A DNA stretch of 64,000 nt. Origin: CAVYEM01 sp963767635 (GTDB lineage: Bacteria; Vulcanimicrobiota; Vulcanimicrobiia; Vulcanimicrobiales; Vulcanimicrobiaceae). Under the pieces are notes generated by a model. That model did not search any database. It saw only the letters and a program-made list of their open reading frames with translations, and was not told where the DNA came from. The DNA lies in contig CAVYEM010000001.1 of NCBI GenBank assembly GCA_963767635.1, positions 1 through 64,000 on the forward strand, read 5' to 3'. Below, one piece after another: positions 36,532 through 45,559 of the stretch. Every line of letters begins with the position of its first letter. Position 1 is the stretch's first letter. The translations under genes were made by a program, and so were the position numbers.

Positions 36532-37415
36532 CTAGACTTCCACTAAGCCGTCATAGGTTTCCGGACGGCGATCGCGATAGAACTGCCACGTATTGCGTAC
36601 CTGTGTGATCACGTCCCGATCCATCACGCCGACGATCACCTCGTCCCCGTCGCGGCTGCCGACGGCAACGAATTGCCCGCGCGGATCCACCAGGTACGAC
36701 TGGCCGTAAAACTCGCCCATGTTCCACGGCATCTCGTGGCCGACGCGATTGATCGCGCCCAAATAATAGCCGTTGGCAACGGCATGCGCCGGCTGCTCCA
36801 GCTTCCAAAGATACTCCGAGAGCCCCGCGACGGTGGCGGAAGGATTGAATACGATTTCCGCGCCGTGCAGACCCAGCATGCGTGCGCCCTCGGGGAAATG
36901 GCGATCGTAGCAGATATACACGCCGATCTTTGCGAACGCGGTTTCAAATACCGGATAGCCGAGGTTGCCGGGCCGGAAGTAGTATTTTTCCCAAAAACCA
37001 CATCCCGCGGGGCCGGCCTGCACCTGCGGCAGATGATGTTTGCGGTATTTTCCGAGATACGATCCGTCCGCGTCGATGACGGCCGCCGTGTTGTAATAGA
37101 CGCCGGAAAATTCTTCTTCGTACATCGGCACGATGAGGACGATCCCGACTCCTTCGCGAGGTCCTGCATCAGCTGCGTGGTGGGGCCGTCAGGGATCGGC
37201 TCGACCGCGGAGTACCATTTCGGCGTTTGTTCCGTGCAAAAGTAGGGCCCGTAGAACAGTTCCTGGAGGCACACGATCTGTGCGCCGCGTTCTTTGGCCT
37301 GGCGAATCATGCGCACGTGCTTGTCGATGGCGGTTTTTTTGTGCACCTCGACCGGCTCCGCACCGTCAACATCGTGGTGAGCCTGAACGAGTCCGATCGT
37401 AACGCTGCCGTTCAT
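36532..37415 (-). CDS. Beta-ureidopropionase (nitrilase family), frameshifted near 37130
   Basis: The enzyme hydrolyses N-carbamoyl-beta-alanine to beta-alanine, CO2 and NH3. The catalytic triad is visible: Glu in CLQELFYGPYFC, Lys in KYRKHHLPQ, and Cys in VYICYDRHFPEGAR. After KESG one base is missing; the other frame continues IVLIVPMYEEEFSGVYYNT. Joined, it is about 294 residues, close to the family norm. It starts at ATG 37415, 10 bases after the dihydropyrimidinase stop. Confidence 0.9.
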
Positions 37416-37425
37416 ACGCTTCCCT

Positions 37426-38817
37426 TTACAACTGAACCGGATAAAAGCGATCGCTCTTTTGGAATGTTCCGGCGCCCTTTTCGCCGGTGAATGTCTCGCC
37501 GTCGCAAACCATGCGCCCGCGGGAAAAGACGTAACGCGGCCGGCCCTTTATCGTCATGCCTTCGAAGACGCTGTTGTCGACGTTCATGTGATGCGTTCGC
37601 CGCGAGATGGTACGCGTCTGGTTCGGATCCCAAACCAGGACATCCGCATCGCTGCCGACGGCAATCGTGCCTTTGCGCGGGAAGAGCCCAAAGAGTTTGG
37701 CCGGATTGGTGGCGCCCAGCGCGACGAAATGATGCAACCCGAAGATATTGCGGTTCACGCCCACCTCGTACAGAATCGAAAGCCGATCTTCGATCGTCGG
37801 CGCGCCGTTGGGGATCTTCGAGAAGTCATCCCGCCCGAGCTCCTTTTGTCCGCATAAATTGAACGAGCAGTGATCGGACCCGAACGTCTGCAGTTCCATG
37901 TTCGCCAGTTTGCGCAGCAGGACGTCTTGATTCCACTTATCGCGAATCGGCGGCGAGAGCACGTATTTGGCGCCTTCGAAGTCCGGACGCTCGTAGTCGG
38001 CGAATTCGCACACCAAATACTGCGGACAGGTCTCGCCGTACACGTGCAGACCGCGCTTGCGGCCGTCGGAAATGGCGTCCGCTGCCATGGCGCTGGAGAC
38101 GTGCACGACGTACAGCGGAGCGCCGGCAATCTCCGCGAGCCGAATCGCCCGATGCGTGGCTTCGCCCTCGCACTCGACGGGGCGCGTGAGCGCGTGCCAC
38201 TTCGGTTCGGTTTTGCCTTGCGCCAAGGCTTGTGCGGTAATGACGGCAATAACGTCGCCGTTCTCGGCATGCACCTGCACGAGGCCGCCATGTTTGCCGC
38301 ACGTCTGGAGCGTTTTGAAGATCGTCTCGTCGTCGACTTGCAGAACGTGCTTGTACGCCATGAAGACTTTGAACGAATTGACGCCGTGCTCGCCGATCAT
38401 GCGCGGAATCTCGTCCATGGTCTCTTCGCGCCCGTCTGCAATCGTGAGATGGAACGCGTAGTCGATGCACGCCTTGCCGGCGGCCTTTTCGCGCCATGTT
38501 TCCAAGGCGTGCAGGAGCGAATCGCCGCGCGTATGCAGTGCGAAGTCCACGATCGTCGTCGTTCCACCCATGGCGGCGGCCCGCGTGCCGCTCTCAAAGT
38601 CGTCGGCGGTAACCGTTCCGCCGAACGGCATGTCCAAATGCGTGTGCGGGTCGATGCCGCCCGGAAAAACGTAGGCGTCCGACGCGTCGACGATCTCGTG
38701 CGCGCGGGCATCCAGTTCCCGCCCGATCGCCGAAATGCTTTCGCCTTCGATCAGAACGTCGGCATGATACGTGTCGGTCGCCGTCACCACGCGCCCGCCG
38801 CGTATGAGCGTGCCCAA
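37426..38817 (-). CDS. hydA: Dihydropyrimidinase (hydantoinase)
   Basis: The enzyme opens the ring of dihydrouracil or dihydrothymine. The 463 residues include the metal-binding HTHLDM, the carboxylated-lysine motif NSFKVFMAYK, the zinc histidines in VHAENG and VVHVSS, and the substrate-binding Asp in GSDHCSFN. The TTG start at 38817 immediately follows the preA stop. D-hydantoinase activity is possible as in many relatives, but the neighbours favour pyrimidine breakdown. Confidence 0.95.
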   Translation of the reverse strand: MGTLIRGGRVVTATDTYHADVLIEGESISAIGRELDARAHEIVDASDAYVFPGGIDPHTHLDMPFGGTVTADDFESGTRAAAMGGTTTIVDFALHTRGDSLLHALETWREKAAGKACIDYAFHLTIADGREETMDEIPRMIGEHGVNSFKVFMAYKHVLQVDDETIFKTLQTCGKHGGLVQVHAENGDVIAVITAQALAQGKTEPKWHALTRPVECEGEATHRAIRLAEIAGAPLYVVHVSSAMAADAISDGRKRGLHVYGETCPQYLVCEFADYERPDFEGAKYVLSPPIRDKWNQDVLLRKLANMELQTFGSDHCSFNLCGQKELGRDDFSKIPNGAPTIEDRLSILYEVGVNRNIFGLHHFVALGATNPAKLFGLFPRKGTIAVGSDADVLVWDPNQTRTISRRTHHMNVDNSVFEGMTIKGRPRYVFSRGRMVCDGETFTGEKGAGTFQKSDRFYPVQL

Positions 38818-40071
38818 CTATACCTCCAAACTCGCAGCGCGCTGCTTCCAGCTCTGCGCCGGCAAATGCGTATCGATCTCCACCATCTCGATGCAGTTCT
38901 CCACAGGACACACCATGGCGCACAAGTTGCATCCAACGCAACGGTCTTCGTCGACGACGACGGTCGATGCAAGGCCCGTGACGAGGCGGTCGATACACTG
39001 ATGCGCCGCGTCTTCACACGCAATGTAACATTTGTTGCAGTGAATGCAGCGGTCCTGATTGATCCGCGCAACAACCTTGTAATTAAGGTTTAGGTTTTCC
39101 CAGGTGGTGATGCGATTTGCTGCGGCGCCGATGATTCCCGAGACGCTGCCGATGCTCCGGTCGTCCAGGTAGGCGGAGAGGCCGTCGATCAGATCCTCGA
39201 CGATGCCGAAACCATGATGCATTACCGCGGTGCAGACTTGAACGTTCGCGGCCCCGAGCAGCAAAAAGTCGATCGCATCCCGCCACGACTCGACGCCGCC
39301 GATGCCGGAGATAGGCACGCCGACGCGCGGATCGCGCGCGCACTCGTTCACCATGTTGAGCGCAATCGGCTTGACGGCGGGGCCGCAGTAACCGCCGTGG
39401 CTCGTGCGCCCGTCGACGTGCGGAATGGGATTCCACGTATCGAGATCGACGCCGATGAGGCTGTTGATCGTGTTGATGAGGCTGATCGCGTCGGCCCCAC
39501 CCTCTACTGCGCCGCGAGCGGCCCACGCGATGTCGGTAACGTTGGGCGTGAGCTTGACGATAACGGGAACGCGCGCGGCTTCTTTTACCCACTGCGTCAC
39601 TTGCGCGATCAGATCGGCGTGCTGCCCCACCGCGGAGCCCATACCGCGTTCGCTCATGCCGTGCGGGCATCCGAAGTTGAGTTCGAAGCCGTCGACGTCG
39701 ACTTCCTGAACGCGCTTGACGAGCTCGTGCCAAGCGCGTTGTTCGCACACTTCCATCAGCGAGGCAACAATGGCTCGGTCCGGGAATGCGCGTTTGCACT
39801 CCGCAATCTCTCGCAGGTTCTCGTGCAGCGGCCGGTCCGTGATGAGCTCGATGTTGTTCATCGCGATCATGCGGTTCTGTTTGTAGTCCAGCCCGCCAAA
39901 ACGTGACGTGACGTTCGTTATCGGCGTGCCGAGCGTCTTCCATACCGCTCCGCCCCAACCGGCCTCAAATGCGCGCATGACTTGATATCCGCTATTCGTG
40001 GGCGGCGCCGAGGCCAGCCAGAACGGATTAGGGCTCGCGATGCCCGCGAAATTCGAATGCAGGTTTGCCAA
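38818..40071 (-). CDS. preA: Dihydropyrimidine dehydrogenase (NAD+) subunit PreA
   Basis: PreA holds the FMN site where uracil or thymine is reduced. The 417 residues show ASAPPTNSG, the TIM-barrel dihydroorotate-dehydrogenase-like domain with NFGCPHGMSERGMG, KLTPNVTDI and GIGGVESW. Two [4Fe-4S] ferredoxin motifs follow (CIHCNKCYIAC and CVGCNLCAMVCPVENC) at about 340-400. The TTG start is 3 bases after the preT stop. Confidence 0.95.
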   Translation of the reverse strand: MANLHSNFAGIASPNPFWLASAPPTNSGYQVMRAFEAGWGGAVWKTLGTPITNVTSRFGGLDYKQNRMIAMNNIELITDRPLHENLREIAECKRAFPDRAIVASLMEVCEQRAWHELVKRVQEVDVDGFELNFGCPHGMSERGMGSAVGQHADLIAQVTQWVKEAARVPVIVKLTPNVTDIAWAARGAVEGGADAISLINTINSLIGVDLDTWNPIPHVDGRTSHGGYCGPAVKPIALNMVNECARDPRVGVPISGIGGVESWRDAIDFLLLGAANVQVCTAVMHHGFGIVEDLIDGLSAYLDDRSIGSVSGIIGAAANRITTWENLNLNYKVVARINQDRCIHCNKCYIACEDAAHQCIDRLVTGLASTVVVDEDRCVGCNLCAMVCPVENCIEMVEIDTHLPAQSWKQRAASLEV

Positions 40072-40074
40072 GAT

Positions 40075-41440
40075 TTACGACCTCAAGAACGCATCAACGC
40101 TGCGCGCGGCGATTTTGCCCTGCTCCGCGGCTTCGACGACCATGGCTTCGCGCAAGCCTTTTTGGAAGATGCAGTCGCCGGCGGCAAATACGCCGGCCCG
40201 CGAAGTGCTGCAGATTTTGATCGACGAGCACGACGCCATCATCGTGCTCGATTCCCATTTGCGCGAACGTTTCCAGTCAGCCGGCTCTGCCCGATCGCGC
40301 GAATGACGGTATCGGCAGCGCTCGATAAATTCGCTGCCGGAATCGCCGTCGAGGGTATCACCGGACAAGCGTCGTCTGCACGAACTCCACGCCGGTCGAC
40401 GCGTCCCTGTTCTCCGACGAATCCGAACGGGCGCGCAATGGAAGCGAAATTCAATGCCCTCCTGCTTGGCGAAGTCGTACTCGAAACGGTATGCCGGCAT
40501 CTGCGCTTCGCCTCGCCGGTAGTAGCACGTGACACGCGCAGGCATCATCGCGCGATCGCAGCAACCGGCTGCTGCACGTCAGCGCGTCTATCGCGGTATT
40601 GCCTGCGCCGATGACGGCGACGCGCGGGCCCAGCTGCCCGACGTCTTCGCCGAGCTTCGCGCGCCGGATGAAGTCCAGCGCATCCCATACTCCTTCCAGC
40701 TCTTCGCCCGGCACGCCGAACTTCGGCACACCGCCCATGCCGCACGCCAGCACGATCGCATCGAACTGCGCCGCGATGTCGTCGAAGGGCATATCGGTGC
40801 CGACGCGCGTATTCGCGCGCACATCGACGCCGAGAGCGACGACTTGCGCCGCTTCCCAGAGCGCCGTGTCGAGATCGAGACGAAACGGCACGATCCCGTA
40901 CGTGTTTAAGCCGCCGAGCAGATCGTCCGCTTCGAAGATCGTCACGGTGTGCCCATAGCGGCGCAGATCGCGTGCGGCACACAGACCCGCCGGCCCACCG
41001 CCCACGACGGCCACGCGCTTTCCGGTCGGCGTCCCCGGCTCAAAGATTTGTGCGCCGCGTGCGCGCGCATCGTCGACGGCGTACCGCTGCAGATCGCCGA
41101 TGCGGATCGGCTTGTCGCCGGCGGCATTATACACGCATGCTCCTTCGCACAGGTCTTCGGTCGGGCAGACTCGCGCGCAGCTTGCGCCCATCGCATTGGC
41201 ATCGAGGATCACTCGCGCGCTGCCTTTGAGGTTGCCGGTCGCGATCTTCCGGATGAACGACGCCACGTCGATGTGCGTCGGACACGCGTTCATGCACGGC
41301 GCGTCGTAACAATTCAGGCAGCGGTTCGCCTCGATGGTTACTTCGAGATCGGAAAGCAGCGGATGGATCGATGCATCCATCCGGGAACCTTCGTCCCACG
41401 TGCAAGCGCTTCCGTTTTTTCCTCGTGAAAGAGACGGCAT
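40075..41440 (-). CDS. preT: Dihydropyrimidine dehydrogenase subunit PreT, 3' third broken by many indels
   Basis: PreT passes electrons from NAD(P)H through FAD and Fe-S clusters to PreA. Its N-terminal Fe-S domain (CLNCYDAPCMNACPTHID, CARVCPTEDLCEGAC), FAD site (VVGGGPAGL) and NAD site (VIGAGNTAID) are intact. From about 40550 down, conserved pieces appear in changing frames: RVTCYYRRGEAQMPAY, FVGEQGRV, TGVEFVQTTLVR, ADTVIRAIGQSRL, DDGVVLVDQNL and AGVFAAGDC. That means about seven frame changes in 350 bases. The start may be ATG 41440, or ATG 41380 with a better ribosome-binding site. It is the first gene of the operon. Confidence 0.88.
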
Positions 41441-41491
41441 GAGGGGCGCGGGATGCTGCAGAACGACCGTGCTTCGCCCTTGGAGGACAGA

Positions 41492-41900
41492 ATGACCGAC
41501 CCCACCTGGACGCTGGCTCCGTATCTTCGCACAAAAAACGCCGCCGAAGCCATTGCATGGTACGTTCGCGCGTTGGGCGCGACGGAGCAGTCGCGTTACG
41601 AGATGCCCGACGGAAAGATCGGTCATGCCGAGCTGGACGTGCACGGCAACAAGCTGTGCCTTGCCGATACCTCCGATGCCGCGCACTTCGAGAAGCCGGA
41701 CAGACTATAACGACGTGCCGATTACCCTATACGCCAACGTGCCGGACGTCGATGCCGTTTTCAATCGCGCGATCGAGTCGGGCGCACAACTCGACCGGCC
41801 GTTAACCGATCAAGAATACGGCGAGCGCAACGGCGGCTTCATCGACCCATACGGCCACGTATGGTACGTTTCGACGCCGATCGCGCAGCTGCGGCGTTGA
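41492..41900 (+). CDS. Glyoxalase/bleomycin-resistance (VOC) protein, frameshifted near 41703
   Basis: ATG 41492 has GGAGG 5 bases upstream. The first frame gives APYLRTKNAAEAIAWYVRAL and DGKIGHAELDVHGNKLCLAD. After KPD an extra base moves the frame; the product continues YNDVPITLYANVPDVDAVFN and GFIDPYGHVWYVST. This is the PhnB-like VOC pattern; joined it is about 135 residues. It diverges from preT. Function is unknown. Confidence 0.8.
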
Positions 41901-41911
41901 CTGCGGAACCT

Positions 41912-42202
41912 CTAGAGCTCGTTCTGGATGTCGAACGTGCGGTCGAGTTGTGCTGCTCTGAAGAAATCGCGGACCGGTGAAGTAGGCTGGGCGAAAACGA
42001 TGGGCGATTTTCCCGCCTCCTTGCGCGCGCGCTGAAAGCGAATCAACGAACGCAGTGCCGACGTATCGAACCGCGTGACGTCGCGCAGATCGAAAACCAG
42101 CCGGTCGGCGTCGCCGTAGCGATCCAAAAGTTGATCCAGTTCGTCTCGTCGCGACGAATCATATTCGCCGCGGAGCGGAACGACTGTTGCGGTGTGTTCC
42201 AT
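41912..42202 (-). CDS. STAS-domain (anti-anti-sigma-like) protein
   Basis: This 96-residue protein has the STAS fold: VVPLRGEYDSSRRDELDQLL, RLVFDLRDVTRFDTSALRSL and a C-terminal helix. The phosphorylatable residue usually found in D(T/S)S is present as DTSALR. STAS proteins bind anti-sigma kinases; a candidate kinase lies at 46918. It is a single gene converging on the VOC gene, 11 bases away. Confidence 0.8.
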   Translation of the reverse strand: MEHTATVVPLRGEYDSSRRDELDQLLDRYGDADRLVFDLRDVTRFDTSALRSLIRFQRARKEAGKSPIVFAQPTSPVRDFFRAAQLDRTFDIQNEL

Positions 42203-42252
42203 AGCGAGCGTTCCATTTTTCCCACTGTGGCCGATGTTAAGTCAGCTAGCCG

Positions 42253-43131
42253 TTGGCCGCTGCAAACCTGCGTTCGCGCAACAGCGCGCTGGCGGCGCTG
42301 GCCGTCTTGGCGCTGCTGTGGGGCTACAACTGGGTGGTCATGAAAATCGCCACACGCTATGCGCCGCCGATCGAGTTCGCCGCGCTGCGTCTTTTGCTGG
42401 GTTCCGTCTTACTCTTCGGCGTGATGGCCGCTATACGAAAACCGCTGCGCCCGCAACGTCCCTGGGCGTACCTGTGGATCGGCGTTTTTCAATCCGGCGG
42501 GTTCATCGCGCTGGCGACCTGGGCGATCGTCAACGCCGGCGCGGGCAAGGTGTCCATTCTTTCGTACACGATGCCGCTCTGGGTGGCGCTGTTGGCGTGG
42601 CCGTTTCTGGGCGAACGATTGCGCGGCGTGCACGGCGTTGCGCTCGCGATGGCGGCAATCGGAATCGCGCTGATTTTGGACGTCTGGAACGCGCAAGGCT
42701 CGCTCGTCGCGGACGCCGTAGCGATACTTGCGGGCGTGAGCTGGGCGATCGGCGTCGTCATAACCAAACGCATTCAACTGGACGGCGACGTCGACGTGCT
42801 GGCGCTAACGACGTGGCAGATGCTGTTCGGCGGACTCGTCGTCGGAATCGCCGCGCTGTTCCTGCCCGAGCATCCGACACACTGGACGTGGGTCTATGCG
42901 GGAGCACTGGCGTACAACGTCGTGTTTGCTTCAGCGATTGCATACGTATTGTGGATATACGTGCTCGGCCGCGTCCCCGCGCGCGAGGCGAGCATGGGAA
43001 CGCTCGCAAATCCGATCATCGGCATCGTGGCAGCGTGGCTGCAGCTTGGTGAACGTCCAAGCGCGTATGAAGCGGCGGGCATGGGGCTCGTCGTCGCTGC
43101 GCTCGTGCTGCTCGCGCGGGCCTCGCCTTAG
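42253..43131 (+). CDS. EamA/DMT-family transporter
   Basis: The 292 residues form ten hydrophobic helices in two EamA halves: LAVLALLWGYNWVVMKIA at the start, and ILAGVSWAIGVVITKRI opening the second half. ASMGTLANPIIGIVAAWLQL and GERPSAYEAAGMGLVVA are classic final-helix motifs. The start is TTG 42253 with no strong ribosome-binding site. Such proteins export metabolites or amino acids. The stop overlaps the copA stop by 4 bases. Confidence 0.9.
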   Translation: MAAANLRSRNSALAALAVLALLWGYNWVVMKIATRYAPPIEFAALRLLLGSVLLFGVMAAIRKPLRPQRPWAYLWIGVFQSGGFIALATWAIVNAGAGKVSILSYTMPLWVALLAWPFLGERLRGVHGVALAMAAIGIALILDVWNAQGSLVADAVAILAGVSWAIGVVITKRIQLDGDVDVLALTTWQMLFGGLVVGIAALFLPEHPTHWTWVYAGALAYNVVFASAIAYVLWIYVLGRVPAREASMGTLANPIIGIVAAWLQLGERPSAYEAAGMGLVVAALVLLARASP

Positions 43132-45275
43132 GCGCGCCGCTGCAGCAGCAGAGAATTTCCCACGACGAACAAGCTGGACGCGCCCATCGCCGCGGCGGCT
43201 AAAATCGGATGAACGATGCCCGCGACGGCCAGCGGAACCAGGATGGCGTTGTACGCAAACGCCCAGAACAGGTTTTGGCGAATCGTTCGCAATGTGGCGC
43301 GCGAAAGCGCGATGCCGGCCGAAACCGCGCGCGGATCGTTCGACAAAATCGCAACCTGCGCGGTTTCCAATGCGATCTCCGTACCGGCGCCCATCGCGAT
43401 GCCCACGTCGGCGCTCGCGAGTGCAGGCGCGTCGTTGATGCCGTCGCCGACGAAGGCAATCTGCAGGCCGCGTTCGCGCTCAGCGGTGACGAGCTGTGCT
43501 TTGCCGTCCGGCGCGACGCCGGCATGCCAGTCTGCGATTCCAAGTTGTTGCGCGAGTTCGCGTGTCGGGCGCGCCGCATCGCCGCTGATCACGTGCACCG
43601 CGATTTCCTCGTGCTGCAGCTGCGCGATCGCCTGCGCCGCTTCAGGGCGAATCGCGTCGCCGAGATCGATCGCCCCGAGAAGTTCGCGATCGCCGGCGAC
43701 GTACACGCGCGTCGTTTCCGCATTGGCCAAACCGTCGATTGCAATGCCGTTGCTCTGCAGATAGCTCGCGTTGCCCGCGAAATAGCGGCGGCCTGCAATG
43801 GAACCGCGCAAGCCTGCACCGCCCTGCGCGACGACGTTTTCCGCATTCGGAACGGCGATGCCACGCTCGCGCGCCGCGCGAACGATCGCTGCGGCCAGCG
43901 GATGCGTCGATGCTTCCTCCAAAGCGGCGCCGGTGGCGAGCACTATCTCTTCACCGGATGCGCCGGCGGCATGCACCGCGCAAACCCGCGGCGTTCCGAG
44001 CGTGAGCGTTCCGGTTTTGTCGAAAAAGACGGCACCGACCGTACCAAGGCGTTCGATCGCTTGCGCATCCCGGAACAGCAACCCGCGTTTGGCCGCAACA
44101 CCGACGCCGACCATCACCGCTGTCGGCGTCGCCAAGCCAAGCGCGCACGGACACGCGACGACCAGCACCGCAATCGCTGCGGCGAGCGCCAGCGGCCAAG
44201 GATGCCGCGCGAGCATCCATCCCGCGAACGTGAGCACGGAAATCGCTAGTATCGTCGGGACGAAAATACCGGCGACGCGATCGGCGAGGCGCTGTACTGC
44301 CGGCACCGTTCCCTGCGCGCGTCGAACGAGCTCCACGATCTTTGCCAGCGTCGTGCCGGAACCGACCGCCTGCGCACGCACAATCAGCGTCCCTACACCG
44401 TTGAGCGTGCCTTGTTTGACGGAACTGCCCGGTTCGACCGCGACGGGAATCGGTTCACCGGTGAGCATCGATGCATCGACGGCGCTCTCGCCTTCTTCAA
44501 CGACGCCGTCGACCGGAATGCGCTCTCCGGCTGCGACGACCAGGTGCGCGCCCGCGACGATCGTTTCGGTGGAAACTTCGCGTACCGTTCCGTCGGCTGC
44601 GCGCACGCGCGCGACGTTCGGGCGCAAGCGCAGCAGTTCGCGCAGGGCGCGATTGCTCTGCCCGCGCGCTGCCGATTCCAAGTACTTTCCGACGAACACC
44701 AGAGTGACGATCGCCGCGGCCGTTTCGTAATACGCCGGCTGCATCGTGAGCGTCGCGTACACTGAGTAGCCGAAGGCCGCGGTCGATCCCAAGGATACGA
44801 GCGTGTCCATGTTCGTGGTGCGGTGGCGCAATGCAGCCAGGGCGCCGCGATGAAATTCCGCACCGACGACCGTCCAGATCGGCAGCACGAGCGCGAGCAT
44901 CACCCAATCTTTGCCGGCAAAGCCGATCGGCGTCATGCCGAGCGCGAGCACCGGAAAGAATAACACGGCCGCGAAAATCAGCAGCGCGCGCTTGCGACGG
45001 ACGTCCGCGTCCCGGCGGCGCGCGTCTTCATCGCCGCTCTCATCGCGCACGACCTCCGCGCCGTACCCGGCCGAGCGAACCGCCTGCAGCAGCGCGCCGG
45101 CATCTAGGTCCGCCGCGTGCGTAACGGTGGCGCGCTCGGTAGCCAGGTTCACGTCGGCCTGTTCCACTCCTGGAACACGGCGCAGCGCGCGGCCCACATG
45201 GGACACGCATGACGCGCAGGTCATTCCCGAGACGGCGACCTCCGTGGAGGCCCGCGGCGGTTCTTGGGCAATCAC
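43128..45275 (-). CDS. copA: Copper-exporting P1B-type ATPase
   Basis: CopA pumps Cu+ out of the cytoplasm. The 715 residues hold an N-terminal heavy-metal domain (GMTCASC, about 17-23) and eight membrane helices. The CPCALG metal motif is near 375, the phosphorylated aspartate in DKTGTLT near 418, STHPLA near 460 and GDGINDAPALA near 608. The start overlaps the copZ stop. The CPC motif and the copZ partner support copper (or silver) rather than zinc. Confidence 0.95.
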   Translation of the reverse strand: MIAQEPPRASTEVAVSGMTCASCVSHVGRALRRVPGVEQADVNLATERATVTHAADLDAGALLQAVRSAGYGAEVVRDESGDEDARRRDADVRRKRALLIFAAVLFFPVLALGMTPIGFAGKDWVMLALVLPIWTVVGAEFHRGALAALRHRTTNMDTLVSLGSTAAFGYSVYATLTMQPAYYETAAAIVTLVFVGKYLESAARGQSNRALRELLRLRPNVARVRAADGTVREVSTETIVAGAHLVVAAGERIPVDGVVEEGESAVDASMLTGEPIPVAVEPGSSVKQGTLNGVGTLIVRAQAVGSGTTLAKIVELVRRAQGTVPAVQRLADRVAGIFVPTILAISVLTFAGWMLARHPWPLALAAAIAVLVVACPCALGLATPTAVMVGVGVAAKRGLLFRDAQAIERLGTVGAVFFDKTGTLTLGTPRVCAVHAAGASGEEIVLATGAALEEASTHPLAAAIVRAARERGIAVPNAENVVAQGGAGLRGSIAGRRYFAGNASYLQSNGIAIDGLANAETTRVYVAGDRELLGAIDLGDAIRPEAAQAIAQLQHEEIAVHVISGDAARPTRELAQQLGIADWHAGVAPDGKAQLVTAERERGLQIAFVGDGINDAPALASADVGIAMGAGTEIALETAQVAILSNDPRAVSAGIALSRATLRTIRQNLFWAFAYNAILVPLAVAGIVHPILAAAAMGASSLFVVGNSLLLQRRA

Positions 45276-45478
45276 GCGAGCGAGTAACCCGCTTCTTCGA
45301 GCGCCGCCCGCAGTTGCGGCAAGGGCACGTCCCGCAAGCCAACCAAGCGCACGCGCCCTGAGTGGAGATCGACCTCCGCGGCGCGAACGTCAGGCAACGA
45401 CTCGAGGGCTTCGCGAACGTGGCGCACGCAATTTTGACACGTCATACCGGTCACGTTTATAGTTTGAATCGAGTTCAT
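45272..45478 (-). CDS. copZ: Copper chaperone, heavy-metal-associated domain
   Basis: This 68-residue protein is a single HMA domain with GMTCQNCVRHVREAL, the two metal-binding cysteines, and a ferredoxin-like beta-alpha-beta pattern ending LEEAGYSL. It is translationally coupled to copA (4-base overlap) and likely delivers Cu+ to it. Confidence 0.92.
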   Translation of the reverse strand: MNSIQTINVTGMTCQNCVRHVREALESLPDVRAAEVDLHSGRVRLVGLRDVPLPQLRAALEEAGYSLA

Positions 45479-45559
45479 CGTTTAGGATAATCGGGCGGAC
45501 ATCGCCGCGGTTGCGGGTAGCCGCTGCCGGCCCAGCCGCGGGCCGAAACTGGAAGGGAA

